Of a DNA stretch of 64,000 bases, positions 33,346 through 41,091 are shown in pieces (position 1 is the stretch's first letter; each line of letters opens with the position of its first letter). A program made the position numbers and the translations under genes. The stretch comes from Candidatus Hydrogenedentes bacterium ADurb.Bin170. Lineage in GTDB: Bacteria; Hydrogenedentota; Hydrogenedentia; Hydrogenedentales; CAITNO01. Where the stretch lies: positions 1-64,000 of the forward strand of contig MWCY01000014.1 in NCBI GenBank assembly GCA_002070275.1, read 5' to 3'. The notes under the pieces were generated by a model. It was given only the letters and a program-made list of their open reading frames with translations, ran no database searches and was not told where the DNA came from.

Positions 33346-34596
33346 ATGTCCAATTTTAAACTGGGATTTATCGGTGCCGGTTTTATCGCCAACTTTCAGG
33401 CAAAGGCTGTGGCCCAGATCCGTGGCGTTGACATTACCGGCGTTTACTCGCTGAAAGGTGCAGAAGAATTTGTCGCCAACGTCAAGGCGCTGGGTGTCGG
33501 AGACTGTGCCAGTTACAGCTCTATCGATGAACTATGCCGTAATGTGGATGCCGTGGCTATTTTTGCGCCCAACTATGTGCGTATTGACATCATGAAAGAG
33601 ATTGCCGTATCGGTAAAAGCGGGCGCTGCGCTGAAAGGCATTATCTGTGAAAAACCGCTCGGAAGAACCGTGGCAGAAGCACGTCAGCTGGTAGCACTTG
33701 CAAAAGAGGCAGGTATTCCTACCGCTTATTTCGAAAACCAGATTCATATGAAAGGCATCCGGGCACAGATGCAGCAGCTGGCGCCTGTACAGGCGCAGAT
33801 GGGTCCGCTGGCACTCTCGCGCAGTGCGGAAGAGCATTGCGGCCCCCATGAACCCTGGTTCTGGAACCCGATCCAGCAGGGCGGCGGTGTACTGAGCGAT
33901 ATGGGCTGCCATTCCATTGCGGTGGGCTGGTTTGTGCTCACGCCTACAGGAAAGCCCATTACCTTCCTCAAGCCCGTTGCGGTCAGCGCTGTAACCTCTC
34001 TGCTGAAATGGGGTGTGCCGAAATACCGCCAGGAACTGCTTGACCGCACCGGCGTAGATTACAGCAAAACACCGGCAGAAGACTTTGCCACCGGCATGGT
34101 CACCTTTCAGAATCCTGAAACGGGGCAGCTGGTACAGGCGCAGTTCACCAACTCCTGGATGTACGATAAACAGGGGCTTCGTCTGCTCATGGACGGGCTT
34201 GGACCTGGCTACGCTTTCGAGTTGAATACCCTCCGTTCTTCTCTGGAAGTGTTCACCGGCGATCAGGCGGCGGAGTCCGTGGCGGACAGCGAAACGGCTC
34301 TGGAAAAGTCCACTGCCAGCCGGGGACTTCTCACTGTTGAGACCAACGAGCCCGATCTGTACGGCTATGTGGATGAGATTAAAGACGCCGTCGCCTGTTT
34401 CCAGGAAGGCAAGGACGGATTTCTGAACTTTGAATACGGTTTCGAGATCACCAGGCTCTGTCAGGCGGCCTATATGTCCGCGGAACGGGGCGTGACTATC
34501 GATCTTACTGATCCGAAGATTCAGGAAGAACTCGAATCCTACGTTTCGCTGATTGCACAGGGCAAAGGTGCGGATCTGCTCTACGGCAAGAAATAA
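33346..34596 (+). CDS. Gfo/Idh/MocA-family oxidoreductase
   Basis: The 416-residue NAD(P)-dependent dehydrogenase has a Rossmann start LGFIGAGFIANFQAKAVAQI (about residues 5-24), AIFAPNYVRIDIM, the catalytic-lysine motif CEKPLGRTVAEARQLV (about 103-118) and a beta-sheet substrate domain with DMGCHSIAVGWF (His/Asp-type catalytic pair). The ATG at 33328 overlaps the ribosome-binding site AAAGGAG itself, so the ATG at 33346 (9 nt spacing) is the real start. Downstream, 29 bp away, is a Tat-exported TIM-barrel isomerase-like gene. Such pairs are common in catabolism of cyclitols and unusual sugars in PVC-type bacteria. The substrate is not known. Confidence 0.92.
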   Translation: MSNFKLGFIGAGFIANFQAKAVAQIRGVDITGVYSLKGAEEFVANVKALGVGDCASYSSIDELCRNVDAVAIFAPNYVRIDIMKEIAVSVKAGAALKGIICEKPLGRTVAEARQLVALAKEAGIPTAYFENQIHMKGIRAQMQQLAPVQAQMGPLALSRSAEEHCGPHEPWFWNPIQQGGGVLSDMGCHSIAVGWFVLTPTGKPITFLKPVAVSAVTSLLKWGVPKYRQELLDRTGVDYSKTPAEDFATGMVTFQNPETGQLVQAQFTNSWMYDKQGLRLLMDGLGPGYAFELNTLRSSLEVFTGDQAAESVADSETALEKSTASRGLLTVETNEPDLYGYVDEIKDAVACFQEGKDGFLNFEYGFEITRLCQAAYMSAERGVTIDLTDPKIQEELESYVSLIAQGKGADLLYGKK

Positions 34597-34625
34597 GACT
34601 GTAATCTGTAGGAAAGGATGCAATC

Positions 34626-35504
34626 ATGACCCGGTCTTTTGACCCTTCTTTTATGAGCCGACGCACTTTTTTGCATACTGCCTCTGCCGCTGCGGCTGGT
34701 GCCATGCTTTTCTCTTCTACGGCATGTGCCTCGGCGCAAATGCCTCTTGCAGGGCGTATTAAAAAAGCGATCGTTTACAATATGTTCCAGTCTGACGCTC
34801 CTGTTGTGGAGAAATTCCGTGCCCTGAAAGAAGCAGGATTTCAGGGCGTGGAGGCGCAGACCAAAGCCCCTGAAGACCCTGCGGAAATGGTGGCGGCCGC
34901 CCGTGAAACCGGCGTGGAAATTCACAGCCTTATGCACGGATCGGTGGACAACATCCCCTCCGCTGTCGACCGTGCCAAAGCGCTCGGGGTCAATGTCATC
35001 CTGATCGTTGCCGGAAGAGTCAATGAGCAGAAGAGCTATCAGGACAACTACACGGAAACCCAGGCGGTGATCCGGGAAGCGCTGCCCTATGCGGCTGCTA
35101 ACGAAGTCACGCTGCTTGTGGAAAATGTATGGAACAATTTCCTTCTGAGTCCTCTGGAAATGGCACGTTATATCGATGAGTTCGAAAGCCCCTGGATTCA
35201 GAGTTATTTTGATGTGGGCAACGTGGTACGGTTCGCCTGGCCCGAACACTGGATTCCGGTGCTCGGCAGCCGGATCAAACGGGTTCACGTCAAGGAATAC
35301 AGCCGCGATAAGCAGATGAATGAAGGGCTGTGGAAAGGCTTTGATGTGGAAATGGGCGAAGGAAGCATCGACTGGGAACTTGTCCGTAAAGAACTGCTCG
35401 CCATTGACTATACAGGCTGGGTGACAGCGGAAGTGGGTGGCGGCGATATTGAACGGATGAAAGAAATTTCCCGGCAGATGGATTCCATTCTCGCACTCTG
35501 CTGA
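34626..35504 (+). CDS. Tat-exported sugar isomerase/epimerase-like TIM-barrel protein
   Basis: The 292-residue protein has a twin-arginine signal (SRRTFLHTA, then a hydrophobic stretch to ACASAQ, about residues 9-39). The remainder is an AP-endonuclease-2/xylose-isomerase-like TIM barrel: FRALKEAGFQGVEAQ, HSLMHG, LLVENVWNN (metal-binding Glu), QSYFDVGNVV (Asp), RVHVKEYSRD (His) and TAEVGGGDI (Glu), so all four expected metal ligands are visible. It resembles hydroxypyruvate-isomerase-like proteins. Export of this otherwise cytoplasmic family is typical of Planctomycetes-like genomes. It is co-transcribed with the Gfo/Idh/MocA gene and followed by a terminator. Confidence 0.9.
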   Translation: MTRSFDPSFMSRRTFLHTASAAAAGAMLFSSTACASAQMPLAGRIKKAIVYNMFQSDAPVVEKFRALKEAGFQGVEAQTKAPEDPAEMVAAARETGVEIHSLMHGSVDNIPSAVDRAKALGVNVILIVAGRVNEQKSYQDNYTETQAVIREALPYAAANEVTLLVENVWNNFLLSPLEMARYIDEFESPWIQSYFDVGNVVRFAWPEHWIPVLGSRIKRVHVKEYSRDKQMNEGLWKGFDVEMGEGSIDWELVRKELLAIDYTGWVTAEVGGGDIERMKEISRQMDSILALC

Positions 35505-35528
35505 GCCGTCCTGCCCAAGACTTATATT

Positions 35529-35564
35529 GTGCCCGTCGTTTAAAGCGGCGGGCACTTCTTTTTA
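35529..35564 (+). terminator. Terminator after the TIM-barrel gene
   Basis: A 10-bp stem GTGCCCGTCG / CGGCGGGCAC (one G-T pair) with a 7-nt loop is followed by TTCTTTTTAT. Confidence 0.85.
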
Positions 35565-35574
35565 TATCATCACT

Positions 35575-35604
35575 TTGCATAAAAAAATCATGGTGTCTCA
35601 TAAT
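35575..35604 (+). promoter_or_regulatory. Promoter upstream of the orphan EF-hand domain
   Basis: TTGCAT (35575-35580), an 18-bp spacer containing an A7 run, and CATAAT (35599-35604). GGAGG follows at 35641-35645. Confidence 0.45.
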
Positions 35605-35633
35605 AGATATGGCGGGCGGTCTAATCAGAAATA

Positions 35634-35906
35634 TTGGTTCGGAGGGGCGAGTGCGTAAAGGAAATCAACGTCGCAGGCATTGAACCGGCCGAAAGCGAGG
35701 TAATCGAAAATGCTCACCCGGATGACGAAGATGGAGACGGAGTCATCACAGAAGAGGAAGCAGCGGATGCGCTTCTCCGCTGGCAGACTGAAGGCGGATC
35801 GATGGCAATGGCGCCGCGTGCTTATTATATCCATCTGTCAGGCGGCAAATACTGGTATGACAGCAGTGCGTCCGGATCGGAGTGCTGGCGTCCTCTGATT
35901 GAGTGA
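35634..35906 (+). CDS. Orphan copy of the EF-hand/CWxP C-terminal domain, possible gene remnant
   Basis: The 90-residue frame aligns without gaps over its last 63 residues to the C-terminus of the giant surface protein at 13929-19108 (about 23 identities: HPxD, EF-hand-like loop, EAxD, WQ, RAxYI, GGxY, YD, CWxP). The loop DEDGDGVITEEE is a textbook calcium-binding EF-hand. There is no signal peptide, and the only start in frame is TTG at 35634, located before the GGAGG at 35641. A GTG correctly spaced from that GGAGG (35651) is in another frame and stops after ten codons. So this looks like the tail of a lost larger gene or a frameshifted small gene, though a real stand-alone protein is not excluded. 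Confidence 0.5.
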   Translation: MVRRGECVKEINVAGIEPAESEVIENAHPDDEDGDGVITEEEAADALLRWQTEGGSMAMAPRAYYIHLSGGKYWYDSSASGSECWRPLIE

Positions 35907-35946
35907 AGTTGTTCTGTGAAAAAGTGCTGCCCGGTGCAGGTTATGG

Positions 35947-35955
35947 TGTTATAAT
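35947..35955 (+). promoter_or_regulatory. Extended -10 promoter for the propeller/DUF4091 gene
   Basis: TG-T-TATAAT (TGnTATAAT) has no clear -35 box. The predicted transcript start is about 23 nt before the ATG at 35985. Confidence 0.5.
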
Positions 35956-35984
35956 CTGTGAATACATCAACCGGGGATTCAGCC

Positions 35985-38900
35985 ATGGCACATAAAGAGT
36001 GTTTTGTTTCTTTGCTGCTGCTTGCACTTCTTCTTTTTCCGTTCGGCACTGCCGATGCTTCGGAGCCGGAGGCGGTCTGGTCTTATGACACGGGCGCAAA
36101 GATTTATGCACCGCCTCTGGCTGCTGACCTGACTGGCGACGGGCGTTGTGAAATCGTGGTTCCGGCGTCCCGTGCCCGGCGGCTGCTCTGCTTTAACGGT
36201 ATCGGTGAAGTGTTGTGGGAATTTGCGCTGGATGATGACAATACGGACGGCTTTCACGCTGCCGTATCAGCCGTGGATTATGACGGCGACGGGCAGAAGG
36301 AACTGTTTTTTGTGACCCGGGGCGGCACAGCAGGCTGTCTTGACGCATCGGGGCATCTTATCTGGCGTGTCTGTCTGGGTGATCAGATGGACTACACAGG
36401 AGTCCTGGCGGCCGATATCAACGGGGACGGACGGGTTGAGCTTCTCTTCGGCTCGGAGAGCGGAACGCTCTACTGTCTGAGCGATGGAGGAGAAGTGCTC
36501 TGGCGTCATCAGCGGTGTGGTGCCATCCGGGGAATCCCTGCGGTGCTGCGTTTTTACGCTGGAGGTCCCCTTCGTGTTGTTGCTGTATGGAGCGGGGGCG
36601 ATGAAGCCTGTCTCGATGGCGACGGCAATGTAATCTGGGCATTCTCGGAACCTGCCGCGGCGGGAGAACGCCGATCCAGTGCGGCGGCGGGCGATCTTGA
36701 AGGCAAGGGGACGATGACCGTGCTGACCGCCACAGAGGACTATCACCTGATCGCCCGGGATGGAGAGAGCGGGTCGGAGAAATGGCGTTTTAAAGGCAAT
36801 GGCCGTATTGATCAGACCTGCTCCTTCGCTCTGGCTGACTTCGACGGCGGCGGGCGGCTCGATATTGTCGGCGGCGATTCCTCGGGTTGTGTGTATCGCA
36901 TCCGTGACGGGGCGGCGCTATGGACAGCGAATACAGGCGGCGGCATTGTCCAAGGGGCGGCTGTGGGCGATGCCGACGGGGACGGCATTCAGGATGTGCT
37001 GGTCTGTTCCCGGTCGGGCAGGCTGTTGTCTTTGAACGGTACCAGCGGCGACATTCAATGGTCTTTTGAAACAGCCGCTGCGCCGCTGACCACGCCTGTG
37101 CTGGCGGACGTGGACGGCGACGGAAAACTGGAGATTCTTTTCACCGCCAAAGATCAGCATCTTTACTGCCTTCGTGCAGGCGGATCTGCAAAAGGGGCAG
37201 AGACAGACTGGCCCATGATCAATAAGGATCTGCAGCTGACAGGGAATGCCCGGGGTGATGCCCTCTTCACAGCGGAGCCTGCCGTGGAACGTCCTGATTT
37301 TTTCCCGCCGCCTTTATCGGTTCCCGAGGAAGTAACGCTTCATTTCGGCAGAAACCGCATTTCTTTTGAATTCACGAATGACAGTTATCGGACCCGCCAT
37401 CTGGAAGTAAGGGCGGATCTGGTGTTTCCCGACGGGCAGACAGCTGTCCGGCTGTTCAGCACCTTTTGTGATCCCTACAGCCGCGAAGAGCGCACGCTTT
37501 CTTTTGACTGCTTCGACAGCGGGCGTTATGGCATCAAATGGGGATTGAGTGATCTGGGTACCGGCGAACGGCTGGCGACGATTTCACGCATTTTCAGTTT
37601 TACGGCCCTTCAGGAAGAAGATGCCCGCCTGCAGCGGCTTCAGGAAGAGGGGGAGCGGCGGCTTGCGCAGATTCAGGATACAGCATTGGCGCAGCGTGCC
37701 CGCTCCGCTTTTGACGACGCCCTGTTGCCTGCGCAAAAAGCCTGTGAGGCGGCGCACCAGGGGATGAGAGTGAATCCGGAGTCTGTCGCTGCGGCACACT
37801 CCGCCCTGGCACTGCTGGAGAAGACGGTTGCACCGCTAAGGGTGGTGCCTGAAGGCAAAGAGCAGGTGCTTTTCGGTGCGGCTGCCGTTTCGTCTCTTGT
37901 AAAAGTCTTTCCTGACACTGCTTTTCCCCCGCTGCCTGAAGAAGGTGAGGTTGCCCGGACGCTTTCCATGCATCTTGCACGTAATGAATATGAGTCGGCA
38001 CAGCTGGTGGTGGTGCCTCTCTGGGCGGAGCTGCCGGGGCTGACACTCCGGCCGGGTACACTGATGCATACTGCCGGAGCAGGGGTTATCGATGCGTCGC
38101 AGATTGCTCTGCATCGGGTGGGCTATGTGGAGATCGGGCTTCCTGAATACAGTTTTCCGGTGGAACGTACCGGCTGTTATCCCGATCCGCTGCTGCCGCC
38201 GGATGCTTTCACGGTGCCCGCAGAACAGACGGCGCAGCCTTATTATGTGACTGTTCATACCTTGCCCGACTCGGCACCCGGTCTCTATGAAGGAAGCATT
38301 ACTGTTGAAGCGGAAGGAGCAGCGGCGCTTCAGGTTCCTCTGAAAGTCTGGGTCTGGGATTTTGAAATTCCGAAAGAAAACAGCCTGACTACTTCCTTCT
38401 GGATGAATGAAAATTATATCCGTCAGTTTTACAAGTATCCGGATCGTCTGCCGGAAGAGATCCGCCGCCGGTACTATGATCTGCATCTGGAGTACCGGGT
38501 AGCGCCTTTGAAAGCCCTTCCGCTGGGTGGCGGCGATCTGGCGGATGATATGGATTATGTGCTTAAGCACGGGCAGCAGCAGTTTTTTGTGTCGCTGCCC
38601 ATTCTGAATACGGAAGAGAGCCGTGCGGACTATCAGAAAAAAATACGGGATACGCAGGAGCTGATCCGGCAGCGGGGCTGGACGGCTGATGTATTCTTTT
38701 ATACCCATGATGAGGTGGCGGTGGTCGGGCGGCATCTGATTCCGGAGGTGGTCACAGTCAACAGATGGGCAAAAGAAACGTTTCCTGAGTGGCCGCGGCT
38801 TCAGACCAGTGCGCCCGAACAGTCGCTGGTGGGCAGTGTGGATATCTGGTGTCCCACCATTGATCATTTCAATCCCGCCTTTCTGAAGCGGCGCATGGCT

Positions 38901-39407
38901 GCCGGGGAACGGCTTTGGCTGTACACCGTCTGGGAGCGTCCGGGCATCATGATTGAATTTCCCAATACGGACTACCGCATCATGTTCTGGCAGTGCTGGA
39001 AGTACGGTGCGGAAGGGTTCCTCTACTGGGGCACCACGCATTGGGAATACAACGTGCAGGGGGAAGAGCGCTGGCCTGCGGTACCCTGGATCACCTATAA
39101 CAGCCAGCCGGGTCATAACGGCTGCGGGTATCTGGTTTATCCCGGTACCGAGGGCACGCCGCTTCCGTCTTTACGTCTGGCGCTGGTTCGGGACGGCATT
39201 GAAGACTATGAGTACCTGCATCTTCTTGAAAAACGTTTCGAAGAAAAGAAGAGCAGCCTGACAGCCGCTGAACGTGATGAAGTGCATTCACTCCTTGCCG
39301 TCACGCCTGCCGTGATACAGGATCATCAGCACTACACCGACGATCCGGCAGTACTCAGCCTTGAGCGGGAGAAACTTGCCCGCTGGATAGAGAGGCTGGG
39401 GCGCTGA
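35985..39407 (+). CDS. Secreted beta-propeller plus DUF4091 glycoside-hydrolase-like protein
   Basis: The 1140-residue product has a signal peptide (ending about residue 24, GTADA), then a PQQ/FG-GAP-type propeller (about residues 30-410). The propeller has repeated calcium-loop-like turns such as DLTGDGRCEIVV, DYDGDGQKELFF, DINGDGRVELLFG and DVDGDGKLEILF, alternating with LYCL strands. A beta domain and a short coiled coil follow (about 540-600). The C-terminal half has the DUF4091 signature (RIMFWQCWKYGAEGFLYWG, PSLRLALVRDGIEDYEYL), which folds as a GH-like barrel. I start at ATG 35985 because it opens the signal peptide; an upstream GTG at 35958 would put nine extra residues before it. Polysaccharide binding and cleavage is inferred. 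Confidence 0.85.
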   Translation: MAHKECFVSLLLLALLLFPFGTADASEPEAVWSYDTGAKIYAPPLAADLTGDGRCEIVVPASRARRLLCFNGIGEVLWEFALDDDNTDGFHAAVSAVDYDGDGQKELFFVTRGGTAGCLDASGHLIWRVCLGDQMDYTGVLAADINGDGRVELLFGSESGTLYCLSDGGEVLWRHQRCGAIRGIPAVLRFYAGGPLRVVAVWSGGDEACLDGDGNVIWAFSEPAAAGERRSSAAAGDLEGKGTMTVLTATEDYHLIARDGESGSEKWRFKGNGRIDQTCSFALADFDGGGRLDIVGGDSSGCVYRIRDGAALWTANTGGGIVQGAAVGDADGDGIQDVLVCSRSGRLLSLNGTSGDIQWSFETAAAPLTTPVLADVDGDGKLEILFTAKDQHLYCLRAGGSAKGAETDWPMINKDLQLTGNARGDALFTAEPAVERPDFFPPPLSVPEEVTLHFGRNRISFEFTNDSYRTRHLEVRADLVFPDGQTAVRLFSTFCDPYSREERTLSFDCFDSGRYGIKWGLSDLGTGERLATISRIFSFTALQEEDARLQRLQEEGERRLAQIQDTALAQRARSAFDDALLPAQKACEAAHQGMRVNPESVAAAHSALALLEKTVAPLRVVPEGKEQVLFGAAAVSSLVKVFPDTAFPPLPEEGEVARTLSMHLARNEYESAQLVVVPLWAELPGLTLRPGTLMHTAGAGVIDASQIALHRVGYVEIGLPEYSFPVERTGCYPDPLLPPDAFTVPAEQTAQPYYVTVHTLPDSAPGLYEGSITVEAEGAAALQVPLKVWVWDFEIPKENSLTTSFWMNENYIRQFYKYPDRLPEEIRRRYYDLHLEYRVAPLKALPLGGGDLADDMDYVLKHGQQQFFVSLPILNTEESRADYQKKIRDTQELIRQRGWTADVFFYTHDEVAVVGRHLIPEVVTVNRWAKETFPEWPRLQTSAPEQSLVGSVDIWCPTIDHFNPAFLKRRMAAGERLWLYTVWERPGIMIEFPNTDYRIMFWQCWKYGAEGFLYWGTTHWEYNVQGEERWPAVPWITYNSQPGHNGCGYLVYPGTEGTPLPSLRLALVRDGIEDYEYLHLLEKRFEEKKSSLTAAERDEVHSLLAVTPAVIQDHQHYTDDPAVLSLEREKLARWIERLGR

Positions 39408-39441
39408 CCGGAAGCAACGGTGCCTGAGCCGGCTGTACCGG

Positions 39442-39645
39442 TTACAGTTTTTCCCAGGGCATGAACCGCTGGCAGCGATTCACGGCAGAGGTGGATTTGC
39501 TCGGGAAGGCAGCGCATTTGTAGGAACCTGATGTCGCCTTGACCCGGAAGGGCTTGTCTTTATTGAAGGTGATCTGCCGGGGCCCTTCCCAGAACCGGCA
39601 GGTGGCGCAGCGTTTGTCCGTTGTCGAGTAGGTACCGTAAGACAC
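39442..39645 (-). CDS. Small Cys-rich protein, probable zinc or Fe-S knuckle
   Basis: The 67-residue product has cysteines in CATCRFWEG (CX2C), then YKCAAF and NRCQRF, a four-Cys pattern that could hold one metal ion. I choose the GTG at 39645 because a perfect GGAGG (39658-39654) lies 8 nt upstream; an ATG at 39675 would add ten residues but has no ribosome-binding site. The ending RFMPWEKL and the CRFWEG motif look conserved rather than random. It stands alone between two plus-strand genes. The function is unknown. Confidence 0.65.
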   Translation of the reverse strand: MSYGTYSTTDKRCATCRFWEGPRQITFNKDKPFRVKATSGSYKCAAFPSKSTSAVNRCQRFMPWEKL

Positions 39646-39822
39646 AATAAATTCCTCCGGAGTGCAGTGACTCATGGTACTCTATCTTTTCATTATATAC
39701 AAAGGGAAGAAAAAATTCAACAATCTGTACCGGTCCGGAGAAAAGTTGAAATGCGAAAGAAGGAAAGGCGGCACTGCTCCCGCTGTTGACCCGCTCTGTT
39801 TTTTATGGCAAAATGGCGCCCT

Positions 39823-41091
39823 ATGAAGCCCTTTCCTTCAGATTTTCTTTTCGGCGTTTCCATCGGTGCCCATCAATGCGAAGGCGGTGATGACGGCAGC
39901 GACTGGTATCGCTGGGCGCTTCGCCCGGGACACATTCTGGACGGCTCCGACCAGAATCCCGGATCGGGGCACTGGCTTCACTTTCGGGATGATCTTGCGC
40001 TGGCGCATAAGCTCGGGATGAATGCTGTGTGCATTGGAGTTAACTGGGCGCGTATTCAACCGGCTCCCGATTGTTTTGATGCTGAAGCACTGGAGCATTA
40101 CCGCCAGGTGTTTCAGCTTGCTTCCTCGCTCGATATGACTGTGCTCGGTGTTCTGTATCATACCGCTTTGCCGCGGTGGATCGCGGATCGGGGCGGCTGG
40201 CAGGCTCCGGAGTGCCCGGATCATTTTGAGGCATACACACGGGAAACAGTTCGGATGCTTGGTGAATGGTGCCTGCACTGGATACCGGTCCAGGAGGCTG
40301 AATGCCTGGTGACACGCCTGTGCCGTGAGAAAAAATGGCCGGGCTCGGGGCTGGGTGTCCGGCATGAGGCTGTTTTGCGCAACACGCTGGCAGAAGCGCA
40401 TGTGCGTGCCGCCGAAGCGATCCGGGAAAGTATTTCGCAGGCGGTCATCGGGCTTTCTGTACGCGGTATCCCTGTCGAACCCTGGGACGAGCATAGTCCC
40501 TGGGATATGCGTCTGGCGGAAAAAGAGCAGGAACGCCTGAACAGGGCATTCCCGGAAGCGGTCTTCCGTGCATCCGGCAGTGACGGAGCTGATTTCATTG
40601 CGCTGAGTTATCAGGGTGTGCTTCGCACGCGTTTTGCTGCGGGGCGTTTCCGCTACGGTTTTTCACTCCCTGTGGATCAGGACGGACGTGCTGTTGATTT
40701 TGATGAGCTTCAGCCGTCTTCGGACGGACTCGAAGAAGTGCTTCTGCTCCTCTCCGCTTTTCAAAAGCCCATTGCAGTCACAGGTCTGGGCTTTGCAGCG
40801 GATGATGATCGGGAGCGCTGCCGGTTTCTGTGCGACCATGCGGGCCGCCTTCTTACGCTTGCGCGGAGAGAGGAGCCTTCATTGAAAATACAGGGTCTTT
40901 TTTATTCCCCTTTTCTGGATGGATTTGAATGGCATCACGGCTGTGCCAGACGCTGCGGGCTGGTGCACGTCAAGCGCCCCGGACTCGAACGGACGCCCAA
41001 TCCGAGCGCATGGCTGTGGAAGGACATTGCACAGCATCAGGAAGTGCGCCCCGGTACGGCGGCACGGTATTGCGGAGAAGAAGAGATATGA
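39823..41091 (+). CDS. GH1-family-like protein lacking the catalytic nucleophile
   Basis: The 422-residue protein aligns with family 1 beta-glycosidases from the start (PFPSDFLFGVSIGAHQCEGG; YRWA; GMNAVCIGVNWARIQP) to the end (FLDGFEWHHGCARRCGLVHV, PSAWLWKDI). The acid/base motif TxNEP is present only as VQEAE (E158 retained), while the nucleophile motif ITENG is VTGLG, with G321 in place of the essential Glu. Classical retaining hydrolysis is therefore unlikely; it could be a binding protein or use another mechanism. The ATG at 39823 matches family N-termini. A weak promoter (TTGACC at 39786, CAAAAT at 39809) would put the transcript start almost at the ATG, so translation may be leaderless. 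The stop overlaps the kinase-MurQ gene (ATGA). Confidence 0.85.
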   Translation: MKPFPSDFLFGVSIGAHQCEGGDDGSDWYRWALRPGHILDGSDQNPGSGHWLHFRDDLALAHKLGMNAVCIGVNWARIQPAPDCFDAEALEHYRQVFQLASSLDMTVLGVLYHTALPRWIADRGGWQAPECPDHFEAYTRETVRMLGEWCLHWIPVQEAECLVTRLCREKKWPGSGLGVRHEAVLRNTLAEAHVRAAEAIRESISQAVIGLSVRGIPVEPWDEHSPWDMRLAEKEQERLNRAFPEAVFRASGSDGADFIALSYQGVLRTRFAAGRFRYGFSLPVDQDGRAVDFDELQPSSDGLEEVLLLLSAFQKPIAVTGLGFAADDDRERCRFLCDHAGRLLTLARREEPSLKIQGLFYSPFLDGFEWHHGCARRCGLVHVKRPGLERTPNPSAWLWKDIAQHQEVRPGTAARYCGEEEI

